DNA of 64,000 nucleotides from Endoryza sp044226045 (lineage in GTDB: Bacteria > Bacteroidota > Bacteroidia > Chitinophagales > Chitinophagaceae), in the NCBI GenBank assembly GCA_044226045.1, contig JBGAHR010000003.1, positions 1 through 64,000 of the forward strand. Direction: 5' to 3'. The notes beneath the pieces are model-generated. The model did no database searches. It saw only the letters and a program-made list of their open reading frames with translations, and was not told the DNA's origin. The position numbers were made by a program, and so were the translations under genes. Numbering within the stretch: the first letter of the stretch is position 1; every line of letters starts with the position of its first letter. Of the stretch, positions 42,919-51,612 are shown one piece after another.

Positions 42919-45354
42919 ATGATCAGGAATTATTTGAAAGTGGCCTGGAGAAACCTCATTAAGAGCAAAGGGTTTTCTGCCATCAACATCACCGGCCTTG
43001 CTGCAGGCCTGGCTTGTTTTATTTTGATAGCCTTGTATGTAGCGGACGAATTGAGCTATGATCGCTTCCATGAGAAAGGCGATCGCATCTTCCGCGTAAA
43101 CTCCTACATACGGTTTGGCGGAAATGAGTTTAACCTGGCGGTTTGCAGTGATCCCATGGGAGCAACGCTCAAGAAGGACTACCCGCAGGTGGAGGAATTT
43201 GCCAGGATCTATGCGTCCAGCGGATCCAAACTGATTAAAAAAGGGGATCAGTTTATCAATGAGGCAAATGTATTCTATGCCGACTCCACCTTGTTTAATG
43301 TATTTACCCTGCCGGCGGTAGCAGGGGATCCCACAAAAGCGCTGAACGACCCCAATACAGTCGTAATCACCGAATCAACAGCCCGAAAATATTTTGGTTC
43401 CGTACAGGAAGCCCTTGGGAAAACGGTGGAAACGAACGAGCACGGCAGCACGCTGTATAAGGTAACGGCCATCATCAGGGATATCCCACACAATTCTCAT
43501 TTCAGTGCCGACTTTATATTTTCCATGGATAACGTGGATTATAACATGGGTGATTACTTAAGTCACAACTTTCATACTTATATACTGCTCCGCGAAGGAG
43601 TCGATTATCATTCGTTTGAAAAGAATTTCAAGCAGGTGATTGAAAGGTATGTGATGCCGCAGGCCAAACAGATGATGCAACTGTCGAGCCTGGCCGATTT
43701 TGAGAAGGCGGGTAACAAAATTCAATATTCCCTGATGCCGATCAGGGACATCCACCTGAAGTCGGAGATGTTTCCCGAACTGGGTGTAAACGGAAACATT
43801 CAGTATGTATACATCTTCTCAGCCATCGCCCTGTTTGTATTGCTGATTGCCTGTGTTAATTTCATGAATCTCTCCACCGCCCGCTCTGCCAATCGCGCCA
43901 AGGAAGTGGGCATACGCAAAGTATTGGGCACCGATCGCAGAAGACTGATCAACCAGTTCCTGGCAGAATCCACGCTCACTTCGGTGATGGCCATGATACT
44001 GGCTATTCTCATTGCCGCACTGGTATTGCCGTTGTTTAATGATATTGCCTCCAAACAATTGACCCTTTCCTTCCTGCTAAACTGGAAGATCGTAATGATT
44101 TTAGTGGCATTGCCCGTGCTGGTAGGATTATTGGCCGGCAGTTATCCAGCCTTTTTCCTCTCGAAATTTCAGCCCATTGCTGTATTGAAAGGCAAACTGG
44201 CCAAAGGTTCGAAAGGAAGCACTTTGAGAAGCGCGCTGGTGGTTTTCCAATTTTTCACCTCTATCGTATTCATTATAGGAACGATCGTGGTTTACCGGCA
44301 ATTGAACTTCATTCAAACCACCCGGGTAGGATTTAACAAAGACCAGGTGCTGGTGGTGGATGACACGTATGCGATGAAGAACCCGGAAGCCTTCAAAAAT
44401 GAAGTGAAAACGCTATCGGGTGTAAAAGCAGCCTGCTTTGCCGGTTATCTGCCGGTAAGCAATTCTGCCAGGAGTGATAACGCGTTTTCCAAGTCGCCGG
44501 TATTTACCCAGGAGTCTTCGGTGAGTATGCAGAACTGGCGGATCGACTACGATTACATACCAATGCTTGGCATGGAAATGGTCAAAGGCCGTAATTTCTC
44601 CCGGTCATTTGGCTCCGATTCCAGTGCCATCATCATCAATGAAACAACAGCAAAATTCCTCGAATACGATGACCCTATTGGTAAAAAACTGTATTATGCC
44701 AATGATAATACCGGTAAAAGCATGACAGAGTATACCATAATCGGTATCGTCAAAAATTTCAATTTTGAATCACTTCGTAAGAATGTAGGACCGCTGTGTT
44801 TTGTATTGGGAAATTCAACCGGGTCAACGGCCTTTAAAGTAAGTACCACCGATCTTCCCAACCTGATTGCACAAATAGAACAGAAATGGAGAACCATGGC
44901 TACCGGTCTGCCATTTCATTACCGATTCCTGGACGATTCTTTCGATGCCATGTACAGGGATGAACAGCGGGTAGGCAAAGTGGTACTGATCTTTTCGATC
45001 ATCGCGATCGTAGTGGCCTGCCTGGGATTGTTCGGCCTGGCAACCTATATGGCAGAACAAAGAACCAAAGAGATTGGTATCAGGAAAGTATTAGGCGCCA
45101 GTGTGGGTGGCGTAATTGGATTGCTGTCGAAAGACTTTATCAGGCTGGTGGCAATATCTTTTGTTATTGCGGTACCTGTTGCCTGGTATGTGATGAGCAA
45201 ATGGCTGAACGATTTTGCTTACCGGGTGAATTTAGCCTGGTGGATTTTTGCTTTGGCCGGTGGCTTTGCACTGTTGATTGCCATTGTCACTGTGAGCACA
45301 CAAGCGATCAAAGCGGCACTGGCCAACCCCATCAAATCATTGAGAAGCGAATAA
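42919..45354 (+). CDS. FtsX/MacB-type ABC permease 6
   Basis: 811 residues, starting MIRNYLKVAWRNLIKSKGFS. First block: CVNFMNLSTARSANRAKEVGIRKVLGT. Second: VACLGLFGLATYMAEQRTKEIGIRKVLGAS. C-terminus NPIKSLRSE. The middle of the protein matches permease 7 closely in pattern (LVVFQF-x-TSI, then GTIVVYRQ, then GFNKDQVLV, the position LPVSNSA / LPVSGSK and GMEMVKGRNFS / GMQLVSGRNLS), so 6 and 7 are sister copies now on either side of the DUF4097 gene and the unit-2 promoter gap. It ends unit 1 except for the DUF4097 gene 38 bp downstream. Confidence 0.9.
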   Translation: MIRNYLKVAWRNLIKSKGFSAINITGLAAGLACFILIALYVADELSYDRFHEKGDRIFRVNSYIRFGGNEFNLAVCSDPMGATLKKDYPQVEEFARIYASSGSKLIKKGDQFINEANVFYADSTLFNVFTLPAVAGDPTKALNDPNTVVITESTARKYFGSVQEALGKTVETNEHGSTLYKVTAIIRDIPHNSHFSADFIFSMDNVDYNMGDYLSHNFHTYILLREGVDYHSFEKNFKQVIERYVMPQAKQMMQLSSLADFEKAGNKIQYSLMPIRDIHLKSEMFPELGVNGNIQYVYIFSAIALFVLLIACVNFMNLSTARSANRAKEVGIRKVLGTDRRRLINQFLAESTLTSVMAMILAILIAALVLPLFNDIASKQLTLSFLLNWKIVMILVALPVLVGLLAGSYPAFFLSKFQPIAVLKGKLAKGSKGSTLRSALVVFQFFTSIVFIIGTIVVYRQLNFIQTTRVGFNKDQVLVVDDTYAMKNPEAFKNEVKTLSGVKAACFAGYLPVSNSARSDNAFSKSPVFTQESSVSMQNWRIDYDYIPMLGMEMVKGRNFSRSFGSDSSAIIINETTAKFLEYDDPIGKKLYYANDNTGKSMTEYTIIGIVKNFNFESLRKNVGPLCFVLGNSTGSTAFKVSTTDLPNLIAQIEQKWRTMATGLPFHYRFLDDSFDAMYRDEQRVGKVVLIFSIIAIVVACLGLFGLATYMAEQRTKEIGIRKVLGASVGGVIGLLSKDFIRLVAISFVIAVPVAWYVMSKWLNDFAYRVNLAWWIFALAGGFALLIAIVTVSTQAIKAALANPIKSLRSE

Positions 45355-45392
45355 ATTAACGATCAAACCGGATTCATTTTAAATTATTATTT

Positions 45393-46436
45393 ATGAGACT
45401 GTCAATCATTCTTTTTGTTACTGTTTTTTTCAGCACTGTTTCTGCCTCAGCCCAGAAATGGGATCAATCGCCCTTCAAAACACAATCTTTCGGATCCCAG
45501 TCGGTCAGCCGGGTTGAGTCAAGTACTTCCGGTGGCAATATTGTAGTAACAGGCGGAGCATCTGAAACAAAAGTGGAAGTATTTGTACAGGCAGCCAATC
45601 GCAAGCTCGGACAGGATCTTTCCGCTGCTGCCCTTGAAGAAAGGATCCGGCAGGATTACGAACTCGAAGTATCTCTTTCATCCGGTGTACTGGTTGCAAA
45701 GGCCAAAGCAAAAACCCGTAATATGGATTGGAAGCGTTCACTGTCAATTTCATTCAAGATATACGTTCCATCCAATGTAAATAGTAAACTGCTCACCAGC
45801 GGAGGAAACATTGTACTGTCCAACCTGAAGGGCACGCAGGATTTTACAACGAGTGGAGGCAATCTCGAGTTGAGCAGCCTTAGGGGAAGTGTGAAAGGAG
45901 TCACCTCTGGTGGAAATATTGTTATTTCCAATTCCAATGATGAGATCAACCTGTCTACCAGCGGCGGCAATGTAGTGGCTGAAAACTGCAATGGAAATAT
46001 CGATCTGACTACATCAGGTGGTAATGTGGAAGTGAGAGGGATGGGAGGTAAGGTAACCGCCACTACCAGCGGTGGTAATGTAATGGCAGAATCGATTACA
46101 GCAGACCTGGGTGCTTCCACTTCCGGAGGAAACATACGATTGAAAGGTCTCAGCGGCAGTGTGGAAGCCTCTACCAGCGGTGGTAAAATGGAGGTTGACA
46201 TTGCCAAGCTCGGCAAGTACATCAAACTGACTAATTCAGCCGGCAATATTGAAGTGAGTCTCCCCAAAGACAGAGGCATGGATCTGGATGTGCGTGCAGA
46301 CCGGGTAAAAGTGGAGGTGCTTAACAATTTCAATGGTAAAACCGAAAGGGATCTCATTGATGGAAGGATCAATGGAGGCGGCGTGCCGGTAACTATCCGG
46401 GGCGGAAGCGGCAGAGTCAGCCTGAAGTTCAACTAA
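45393..46436 (+). CDS. Secreted DUF4097-type repeat protein
   Basis: A 347-residue exported protein with a signal peptide (residues 1-21, IILFVTVFFSTVSASAQ). TSGGN starts occur at residues 45, 135, 153, 171, 189, 207, 225, 243 and TSGGK at 261: from 135 to 261 eight starts exactly 18 residues apart. Between them lie short hydrophobic strands (NIVLSNL, NLELSSL, NIVISNS and so on), so the fold is predicted as a right-handed beta-solenoid with one 18-residue turn per repeat. DUF4097/YvlB-like proteins are often located with envelope regulators. It lies between permeases 6 and 7, probably the last gene of unit 1. A shared role with the permeases is inferred. Confidence 0.85.
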   Translation: MRLSIILFVTVFFSTVSASAQKWDQSPFKTQSFGSQSVSRVESSTSGGNIVVTGGASETKVEVFVQAANRKLGQDLSAAALEERIRQDYELEVSLSSGVLVAKAKAKTRNMDWKRSLSISFKIYVPSNVNSKLLTSGGNIVLSNLKGTQDFTTSGGNLELSSLRGSVKGVTSGGNIVISNSNDEINLSTSGGNVVAENCNGNIDLTTSGGNVEVRGMGGKVTATTSGGNVMAESITADLGASTSGGNIRLKGLSGSVEASTSGGKMEVDIAKLGKYIKLTNSAGNIEVSLPKDRGMDLDVRADRVKVEVLNNFNGKTERDLIDGRINGGGVPVTIRGGSGRVSLKFN

Positions 46437-46453
46437 ACCAGTTGATTGCAGAC

Positions 46454-46492
46454 TGTATCAAAACCGCACATTATTTGTATCGAAAGCGAACT
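46454..46492 (+). promoter_or_regulatory. Paired activator sites before permease 7 (site B)
   Basis: TGTATCAAAACCGCACA (46454-46470) and TGTATCGAAAGCGAACT (46476-46492), inverted repeats of the same pattern as site A, centres 22 bp apart. They lie in the 146-bp gap after the DUF4097 gene. TGTATCAAAA is shared exactly with site A. This is the same paired arrangement as before 28172 and 61855, supporting one shared regulator. Confidence 0.65.
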
Positions 46493-46542
46493 GTGTAGTT
46501 TTCATTCTGACTATATGTTATTGTAAACCATTTATTTCTATC

Positions 46543-46558
46543 CGGCATTGTATTTCGT
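46543..46558 (+). promoter_or_regulatory. Candidate sigma-54 promoter for permease 7 (unit 2)
   Basis: CGGCAT at 46543 gives a fair -24 element, but the -12 element is weak (TTCG, or TTTC one base early). It starts 51 bp after the paired sites B and 40 bp before the ATG. The weak -12 lowers confidence. Confidence 0.3.
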
Positions 46559-46582
46559 ATCATTAAAGCATATACCATAACC

Positions 46583-49021
46583 ATGCTCAGAAACTATTTT
46601 ATCGTAGCGCTTCGTCAGTTAAAAAAGCAGAGGATGTATTCGGCTATTAAAATTGGAGGATTCGCGCTGTCTATCGCAGCCTGTCTGCTGATTGGTCTTT
46701 TTATTCGACAGGAACTGAGCTATGATAAAAGTTACCCGGAAGGCGATCGTTTGTACAGGTGTTATGGAGCATTTGACTATAATGAAATACATGAGAAGGG
46801 AAGTGCCATGCCACCACCTACCGCACAGGTGATCAGGAAAGATTTCCCCGAGGTGGAAGCCAGTGGCCGACTGATGGCCAGCTCGCTGTTTGAGGGTGCG
46901 GGCAGTAACCAGGTCTCAACCGAACAGCGGCAGGAAAGTACTTACGATGAAGGATTTTCTTACCTGGATCAGTCAATGCTCGACATGCTTCAGCTTCCCA
47001 TGGTTTATGGAAACCGGAGTACCGCACTGGCCGAGCCGAATACCATTGTGCTCACACGAAGAAAAGCGGAAAAATATTTTCCCGGAGAGAATCCTATTGG
47101 CAAGATGATCTTTCTGAACAATGACAAGACCAAACCCTATAAGGTGGGTGGAGTGATTGAAAACAATCCCGCCAATTCACATCTTCAATATGATTTCTAT
47201 CTGACCTTGACCGGAAAAGAATTGTGGCCCGGAGAACAGGAGTCCTGGAATTCCAGTAACTACGATGTATACCTGAAACTAAAACCGGGTGTAGACCCGA
47301 GGGTTTTTGAAAAGAAGGTGACAGCAGATATCATCGATAACTATGTTCTGCCGAATATGCTTAAATCAGGTCAGGCAGATGCCGAGAAACTGGCGAGGGC
47401 GGGTCGGCTGATACTCCAGCCAATAAGCGAAGTTCACCTGTATTCAAATGGAATACAGGATGGGTTCAATCATGGAGATATTCGATTTGTCTGGTTGTTT
47501 GGGGCCATTGCGTGCTTTATCCTGGTGCTGGCCTGTATCAACTTCATCAATTTGTCAACGGCCAAATCTGCGAACCGGGCCAAGGAAGTGGGGTTGCGCA
47601 AAGTGGTGGGTTCGCAGAGAGAATCACTGATGTTTCAATTTTTAACGGAGTCGGTGTTATACAGTCTGCTGTCTTTTGTGCTGGCTATTATCCTGGCTCT
47701 TTTATTGTTACCTTATTTCAACCAGCTTTCTGGCAAGAACCTCACAATGCCCTGGAATGACTGGTGGTTTATTCCGTTATTGCTGGGAGGAGCCTTGCTG
47801 GTTGGTATCGCAGCGGGACTTTATCCATCTCTATATCTGTCTTCGTTCAAGCCTGTAGCCGTATTAAAAGGTGAGATCAGCAGGGGCGCCAAAGGTTCCC
47901 TGTTGAGAAATTCACTGGTTGTATTCCAGTTTACAACTTCTATTATTCTGATCATCGGCACGATAGTGATTTATCGCCAGATGGATCATATCATGAATGC
48001 CAAGCTGGGTTTTGATAAAGACCAGGTATTACTGCTGGAGTCCACGCATACGCTCGGAGACCAGGTAAAGTCTTTCAAGAACGAGTTAAAGAAGATACCA
48101 CAGGTAAAGAACGCATCGATCAGCGATTTCCTGCCGGTAAGTGGTAGCAAGCGGAATGGTAATTCCATGTTCAACGAAGGGAAAACAACAGAGGAAATGG
48201 GCGCTTCCGCACAGGTTTGGATAGTAGATGATGATTACCTGCCAACGATGGGAATGCAATTGGTAAGCGGAAGGAATCTTTCTTTCGATTTTGCGTCCGA
48301 TTCGATGGGGGCGGTGATCAACCAGACCATGGCTGCCGGCCTCGGCATCAAGGAAGCAAAAGACCAACGCATCACCAATGGTTGGGAAACCTTCCATGTG
48401 GTGGGTATTGTAAAGGATTTCAATTTTGAATCGGTCAAGACCAAAGTATCTCCCCTGATGTTTCGACTGGGTAACAGCACATCGGTGGTCTCGGTAAAAA
48501 TTAAACCAGACCAGGTAAACACCGCCATGGCTGCCATCACTGCAACCTGGAAAAAGTTTGCTCCCAACCAGACTATCCGTTACACCTTCCTTGATGAACA
48601 GTTCGCCCGCATGTACGAAGACGTACTGCGGATGCAGAAGATATTTACCAGCTTTTCCATACTGGCCATTTTCATTGCCTGCCTTGGATTGTTTGCCTTG
48701 TCGGCCTTTATGGCGGAGCAACGTAAACGCGAGATCGGCATTCGTAAAGTGTTAGGTGCTTCCGTTGGCCAGGTTACTACTTTGCTGTCGACTGAATTTG
48801 TAAGGCTCGTACTGATTGCTTTGGTCATTGCCTGTCCGGTTGCCTGGTGGGCCATGAACAACTGGCTGGAAGATTTTTCCAGCGCCTACCGTATCAGTAT
48901 CACCTGGTGGATGTTTGGTATTGCCGGTTTACTGGTCATTTCCATTGCGATTATTACCGTCAGTTTTCAATCCATACAAGCCGCCTTGAAAAACCCGGTC
49001 AATACATTACGAAGTCAATAA
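46583..49021 (+). CDS. FtsX/MacB-type ABC permease 7
   Basis: 812 residues, starting MLRNYFIVALRQLKKQRMYS. The first block reads CINFINLSTAKSANRAKEVGLRKVVGS, the second IACLGLFALSAFMAEQRKREIGIRKVLGAS. The C-terminus NPVNTLRSQ is the most divergent tail of the array (usual NPVKSLRSE). It is closely related to permease 6 through the middle region. It is the first gene of unit 2, behind paired activator sites and a sigma-54-like element. Permease 8 begins 10 bp later. Role unknown beyond the permease family. Confidence 0.9.
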   Translation: MLRNYFIVALRQLKKQRMYSAIKIGGFALSIAACLLIGLFIRQELSYDKSYPEGDRLYRCYGAFDYNEIHEKGSAMPPPTAQVIRKDFPEVEASGRLMASSLFEGAGSNQVSTEQRQESTYDEGFSYLDQSMLDMLQLPMVYGNRSTALAEPNTIVLTRRKAEKYFPGENPIGKMIFLNNDKTKPYKVGGVIENNPANSHLQYDFYLTLTGKELWPGEQESWNSSNYDVYLKLKPGVDPRVFEKKVTADIIDNYVLPNMLKSGQADAEKLARAGRLILQPISEVHLYSNGIQDGFNHGDIRFVWLFGAIACFILVLACINFINLSTAKSANRAKEVGLRKVVGSQRESLMFQFLTESVLYSLLSFVLAIILALLLLPYFNQLSGKNLTMPWNDWWFIPLLLGGALLVGIAAGLYPSLYLSSFKPVAVLKGEISRGAKGSLLRNSLVVFQFTTSIILIIGTIVIYRQMDHIMNAKLGFDKDQVLLLESTHTLGDQVKSFKNELKKIPQVKNASISDFLPVSGSKRNGNSMFNEGKTTEEMGASAQVWIVDDDYLPTMGMQLVSGRNLSFDFASDSMGAVINQTMAAGLGIKEAKDQRITNGWETFHVVGIVKDFNFESVKTKVSPLMFRLGNSTSVVSVKIKPDQVNTAMAAITATWKKFAPNQTIRYTFLDEQFARMYEDVLRMQKIFTSFSILAIFIACLGLFALSAFMAEQRKREIGIRKVLGASVGQVTTLLSTEFVRLVLIALVIACPVAWWAMNNWLEDFSSAYRISITWWMFGIAGLLVISIAIITVSFQSIQAALKNPVNTLRSQ

Positions 49022-49031
49022 AAACAATGGT

Positions 49032-51476
49032 ATGCTGAAAAGTTATATCCGCGTTGCCATACGCAATCTCTTCAAGAGGAAAGGATATTCTGTTCTCAAT
49101 ATAATGGGCCTTGCCATTGGCATGGCCTGTTGCTTGATGATATTTCAGTATGTAGCCTACGAAAAAAGTTATGACGATTTCCCGTCGAGGTCGAAAGATA
49201 TCGTCCGGCTTCGTCTTGATTCATACCAGCAGGGCAAGTTGTCCTGGCAGTCGGCCACGGTGTATCCGGCATTCGGCCCCACCATGAAGAAGGACTTCCC
49301 TGAAATCGAAGATTATTGCCGTTTGTATGACGCGAATATCCTGCTGTCGAATGAGGAAAAGCATATCAAATTCTCGGAGCAGCATGGCTATTTCGCAGAC
49401 CCTTCTTTTCTGCCGATGTTCAGTGTACACATGAAAGAAGGGGATGCGAATACGGCGCTCAATGGTCCCGACAAGATCGTGTTGTCGGAAACATCCGCTA
49501 AAAAATATTTCGGTACAGAAAACCCGCTTGGCAAACTGCTGGTCCATCGCCATCCTGATTATATGCGAACCTATATGGTAACGGGTGTTTTCCAGGATTT
49601 CCCCTCCAATTCTCACCTTAAGGTAGATCACCTGGTATCATACTCTACCCTTCGATCCATTACCACACGCTATGGCGACACAACAGATGCAGCGGAGACC
49701 AACTTTGGCTGGTATGATTTCTACACTTACCTGCAGTTAAAACCGGGAACCTCTGTTAGTCAGCTGGAAGCAAAGTTTCCTGCCTATTGCAAAAAGTACA
49801 TGGATGATGCCGGCTGGTTTAAAGCTAATAATGTTCATCACGAGATACACCTGATGGCATTGGGAGATATACATCTCTACTCAAACTATAACCAGGAAGC
49901 GGAGGCCAATGGAAACGGCCAGGCTGTTTCTTTTCTTTTTATCATCGCTTTCTTCATCCTTGGTATTGCCTGGATCAATTATATCAACCTTGCAACTGCC
50001 CGCTCGCTGGAGAGGGCACGGGAAGTAGGTGTTCGGAAAGTAATGGGAGCCATGCGGTCGGGACTTATTTCACAATTCCTGGTAGAAAGCGTGCTGTTAA
50101 ACCTGATCGCATTGTTCATTGCGTGCGGGATTTCATGGTTACTCACACCTTATTTCAATCAGCTTACAGGCAGAGCCGGAGCGCCAGGCTTTGTGCTGCC
50201 GCTTAATTACTGGCTGGGATTTGCCGCCATGTTTGCCTTGGGAAGCCTGGTGGCAGGGTTCTATCCGGCATTTGTTTTGTCCTCGTTTAAGCCGGTTTCC
50301 GTATTGAAAGGACTTTTCAAGAATAGCAGCAAAGGTATTCTCCTGAGAAAAGGATTGATCGTTGCTCAGTTTACTACTTCAGTGGTACTGATTGCCGGTA
50401 CCATTATCGTTTACCAGCAGGTGGAATATATGCGCAATCAGAAACTGGGGGCCGATATTAACCAGACACTCGTGTTGAATGGAGCCGTTTCCCAAACAGA
50501 TTCATTATACCTGACCAGCTACCTGCCTTTTAAAGAGGAACTGCTTAAGATATCAGGCATTAAATCAGTGACCGCCTCTTCGAACGTCATGGGCAGAGAA
50601 GTATATTGGACCAATGGAGCCTGGAGAATGGGTGAGAGTAACAAAGGAGCTGTAACATTATATAATATGGCAGTTGATGAGGACTATGTTCCGGCTTATC
50701 AACTAAACATACTGGCTGGTCGTAATTTTTCAAAGGAACTGCAAGGCGTAACCAGGCCTGTGCTCCTGAATGAGAAAGGGGCTCAGGCAATGGGATTTGA
50801 TGATTTTGAAAAATCCATCAATCAAAAATTTGTGTCGGGAGGAGATACCGTTACCATTATTGGAATTGTTGCCAATTTCCATCAGCAGGGTTTACAGAAA
50901 GAGATCAATCCAATGGTATTCCGGCCTGCTCAAAATGCCCGCAATTTCTATTCCCTTAAAATGGAATCGAAAGATATGACGGCAGCGATGGCTGCCGTGG
51001 AGAAAACCTGGAACAAATATTTTCCGGCCGATCCATTCGCTTACTTTTTCCTGGATCAGCTTTTCGATTCGCAGTACCGTTCGGATCGGGTTTTTGGGAA
51101 AGTATTCGGCGGCTTCGCATTTCTGGCCATCATTATAGCCTGTTTTGGTTTACTCGGCTTGTCGGCCTACAACGTTATGCAGCGGACAAAAGAAATCGGT
51201 ATCAGGAAAGTGCTGGGGGCATCGGTCAACAATCTTTTATATATCCTTTCGAAGGACTTTATTTTCCTGGTGGCGATTTCTTTCCTGATTGCGGCGCCGG
51301 TCACCTGGTGGATCATGCATCAGTGGCTGGAAGGGTTTGCCTATAGAGTGAGTGTGAGCGTCTGGGTATTATTCGTTTCCGGTTTACTGGCAGTAATCAT
51401 TGCCCTGGTAACCATTGGTACACAGGCGCTGAAAGCTTCCCTCGCCAATCCGGTTAAAAGCCTTCGAAACGAATAG
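49032..51476 (+). CDS. FtsX/MacB-type ABC permease 8
   Basis: 814 residues, starting MLKSYIRVAIRNLFKRKGYS. First block: WINYINLATARSLERAREVGVRKVMGA, with Trp instead of the usual Cys before I/V-N. Second block: IACFGLLGLSAYNVMQRTKEIGIRKVLGAS (FGLLG in place of LGLFG). C-terminus NPVKSLRNE. It starts only 10 bp after permease 7, so the two are translationally close. The 136-bp gap after it is one of the longer internal gaps and holds a single weak palindrome (51564-51579). Confidence 0.9.
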   Translation: MLKSYIRVAIRNLFKRKGYSVLNIMGLAIGMACCLMIFQYVAYEKSYDDFPSRSKDIVRLRLDSYQQGKLSWQSATVYPAFGPTMKKDFPEIEDYCRLYDANILLSNEEKHIKFSEQHGYFADPSFLPMFSVHMKEGDANTALNGPDKIVLSETSAKKYFGTENPLGKLLVHRHPDYMRTYMVTGVFQDFPSNSHLKVDHLVSYSTLRSITTRYGDTTDAAETNFGWYDFYTYLQLKPGTSVSQLEAKFPAYCKKYMDDAGWFKANNVHHEIHLMALGDIHLYSNYNQEAEANGNGQAVSFLFIIAFFILGIAWINYINLATARSLERAREVGVRKVMGAMRSGLISQFLVESVLLNLIALFIACGISWLLTPYFNQLTGRAGAPGFVLPLNYWLGFAAMFALGSLVAGFYPAFVLSSFKPVSVLKGLFKNSSKGILLRKGLIVAQFTTSVVLIAGTIIVYQQVEYMRNQKLGADINQTLVLNGAVSQTDSLYLTSYLPFKEELLKISGIKSVTASSNVMGREVYWTNGAWRMGESNKGAVTLYNMAVDEDYVPAYQLNILAGRNFSKELQGVTRPVLLNEKGAQAMGFDDFEKSINQKFVSGGDTVTIIGIVANFHQQGLQKEINPMVFRPAQNARNFYSLKMESKDMTAAMAAVEKTWNKYFPADPFAYFFLDQLFDSQYRSDRVFGKVFGGFAFLAIIIACFGLLGLSAYNVMQRTKEIGIRKVLGASVNNLLYILSKDFIFLVAISFLIAAPVTWWIMHQWLEGFAYRVSVSVWVLFVSGLLAVIIALVTIGTQALKASLANPVKSLRNE

Positions 51477-51612
51477 CGTGTGCAGGAAAACAGAATTTCA
51501 TCGGGTAGCCTATTGCGATGCAACATTCAAAAGGCCATTGCAACTTTACAACAGGAGGCTTGCTGTTGAAAACGGAACAAATAAAATAAGTCAGATAAAT
51601 TTCAAGTAATCT

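Noticed and set aside
45656..46432. A 258-codon open frame on the minus strand across the DUF4097 gene.
   Set aside because: Antisense image of the 54-bp repeats. The + strand frame has a signal peptide and a known family, and the minus protein is a Pro/Ser/Leu-rich mirror of the repeats.
51564..51579. Palindrome TGTTGAAAACGGAACA before permease 9, resembling the paired activator sites.
   Set aside because: Unpaired, only 33 bp before the start codon, no -24/-12 element downstream. Kept as a weak lookalike, not as a fourth regulatory gap.
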